Shown here piece after piece: positions 5,386 through 5,535 of a stretch of 5,535 nt of DNA. Each line of letters starts with the position of its first letter. The stretch's first letter is position 1. The stretch spans positions 1 to 5,535 of the forward strand of contig CALBSD010000014.1 in the NCBI GenBank assembly GCA_937927625.1. The letters are read 5' to 3'. Both the position numbers and the translations under genes were made by a program. The DNA comes from an uncultured Actinomycetes bacterium (lineage in GTDB: Bacteria; Actinomycetota; Acidimicrobiia; Acidimicrobiales; Ilumatobacteraceae). Below the pieces are notes generated by a model. That model saw only the letters and a program-made list of their open reading frames with translations. It had not been told where the DNA came from and searched no databases.

Positions 5386-5535
5386 CTACTTGGTTCCGAT
5401 GAGGGCGGCGCGAATTTCTGTATCGCAGTCACCGCTTGCCAACACCATCACTTCGTCATGGGCGTGAAGCACCGTGTCGAGTGCTGGAACAACAACGTGC
5501 CCATCGCGGATAACGGCAACAACAGTCGCTTCACG
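5386..5535 (-). CDS. trkA: C-terminal end of a TrkA-type K+ uptake regulator (5' partial)
   Basis: The minus strand is open from the window edge to a TAG at 5388-5386 and encodes the last 49 residues. The sequence TVVAVIRDGHVVVPALDTVL, then DEVMVLASGD, is typical of the RCK_C (TrkA-C) domain: V.AI.R.G....P...T.L..GD.v.v......e. This domain binds nucleotide or other ligands and gates the Trk K+ channel subunit. His25 and His27 replace the more usual GD (HAHDEV). The nucleotide-binding TrkA-N domain lies outside the window. Actinobacteria often carry two adjacent trkA genes (ceoB and ceoC in mycobacteria), and I cannot tell which this is. The OB-fold gene follows eight bases downstream on the same strand. 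Confidence 0.85.
   Translation of the reverse strand, partial: REATVVAVIRDGHVVVPALDTVLHAHDEVMVLASGDCDTEIRAALIGTK

Noticed and set aside
5003..5467. 154-codon plus-strand open frame
   Set aside because: It crosses HU's upstream region, the OB-fold gene and the TrkA end in antisense, and its sequence looks random, with many Arg, Cys and His residues.

Overview
The window reads as a stretch of ordinary chromosome from an actinobacterium. Evidence for this is an HU protein with a long Lys/Ala/Pro-rich C-terminal tail, a mycothiol-dependent maleylpyruvate isomerase-type protein (mycothiol is an actinobacterial thiol), and a TrkA gene followed by a small OB-fold gene, a pairing I recall from actinobacterial genomes. 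Moderate GC, very tight gene packing and few Shine-Dalgarno sequences would fit a streamlined freshwater or marine lineage such as the Acidimicrobiia (Ilumatobacter-like). That finer placement is inference.

Layout. Bases 1-72 are the 3' end of an unidentified plus-strand gene. Three plus-strand genes follow: a small secreted lipoprotein (95-583), an MDMPI/DinB-type putative metalloenzyme (659-1324), and a CopC-CopD-YtkA-like copper membrane protein (1324-2925). The last two share one base (TAATG) and are probably translationally coupled. The rest of the window is on the minus strand and reads right to left: the end of a TrkA-type K+ uptake regulator (5535-5386), a 105-aa OB-fold protein (5377-5060), the nucleoid protein HU (4976-4494), a strong intrinsic terminator (4425-4471), a Gfo/Idh/MocA oxidoreductase (4412-3360) and a GNAT acetyltransferase (3356-2922). 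The two blocks converge and overlap by four bases (2922-2925), where the stop codons interlock.

Functional picture. The CopC-CopD fusion should bind Cu(II) outside the membrane through an N-terminal histidine brace and pass copper to an eight-helix membrane domain. The co-transcribed MDMPI-type protein may be a thiol-linked partner, but its substrate is unknown. The oxidoreductase and GNAT genes look like a two-gene unit of unknown substrate. TrkA and the OB-fold protein form a compact pair next to HU.

I do not see a mobile element, CRISPR array, tRNA or rRNA, or a convincing new defence or biosynthetic system. The points most worth checking are the MDMPI-CopCD coupling, the terminator that sits just 12 bp before the oxidoreductase start, the interlocked convergent stops, and two candidate leaderless promoters.
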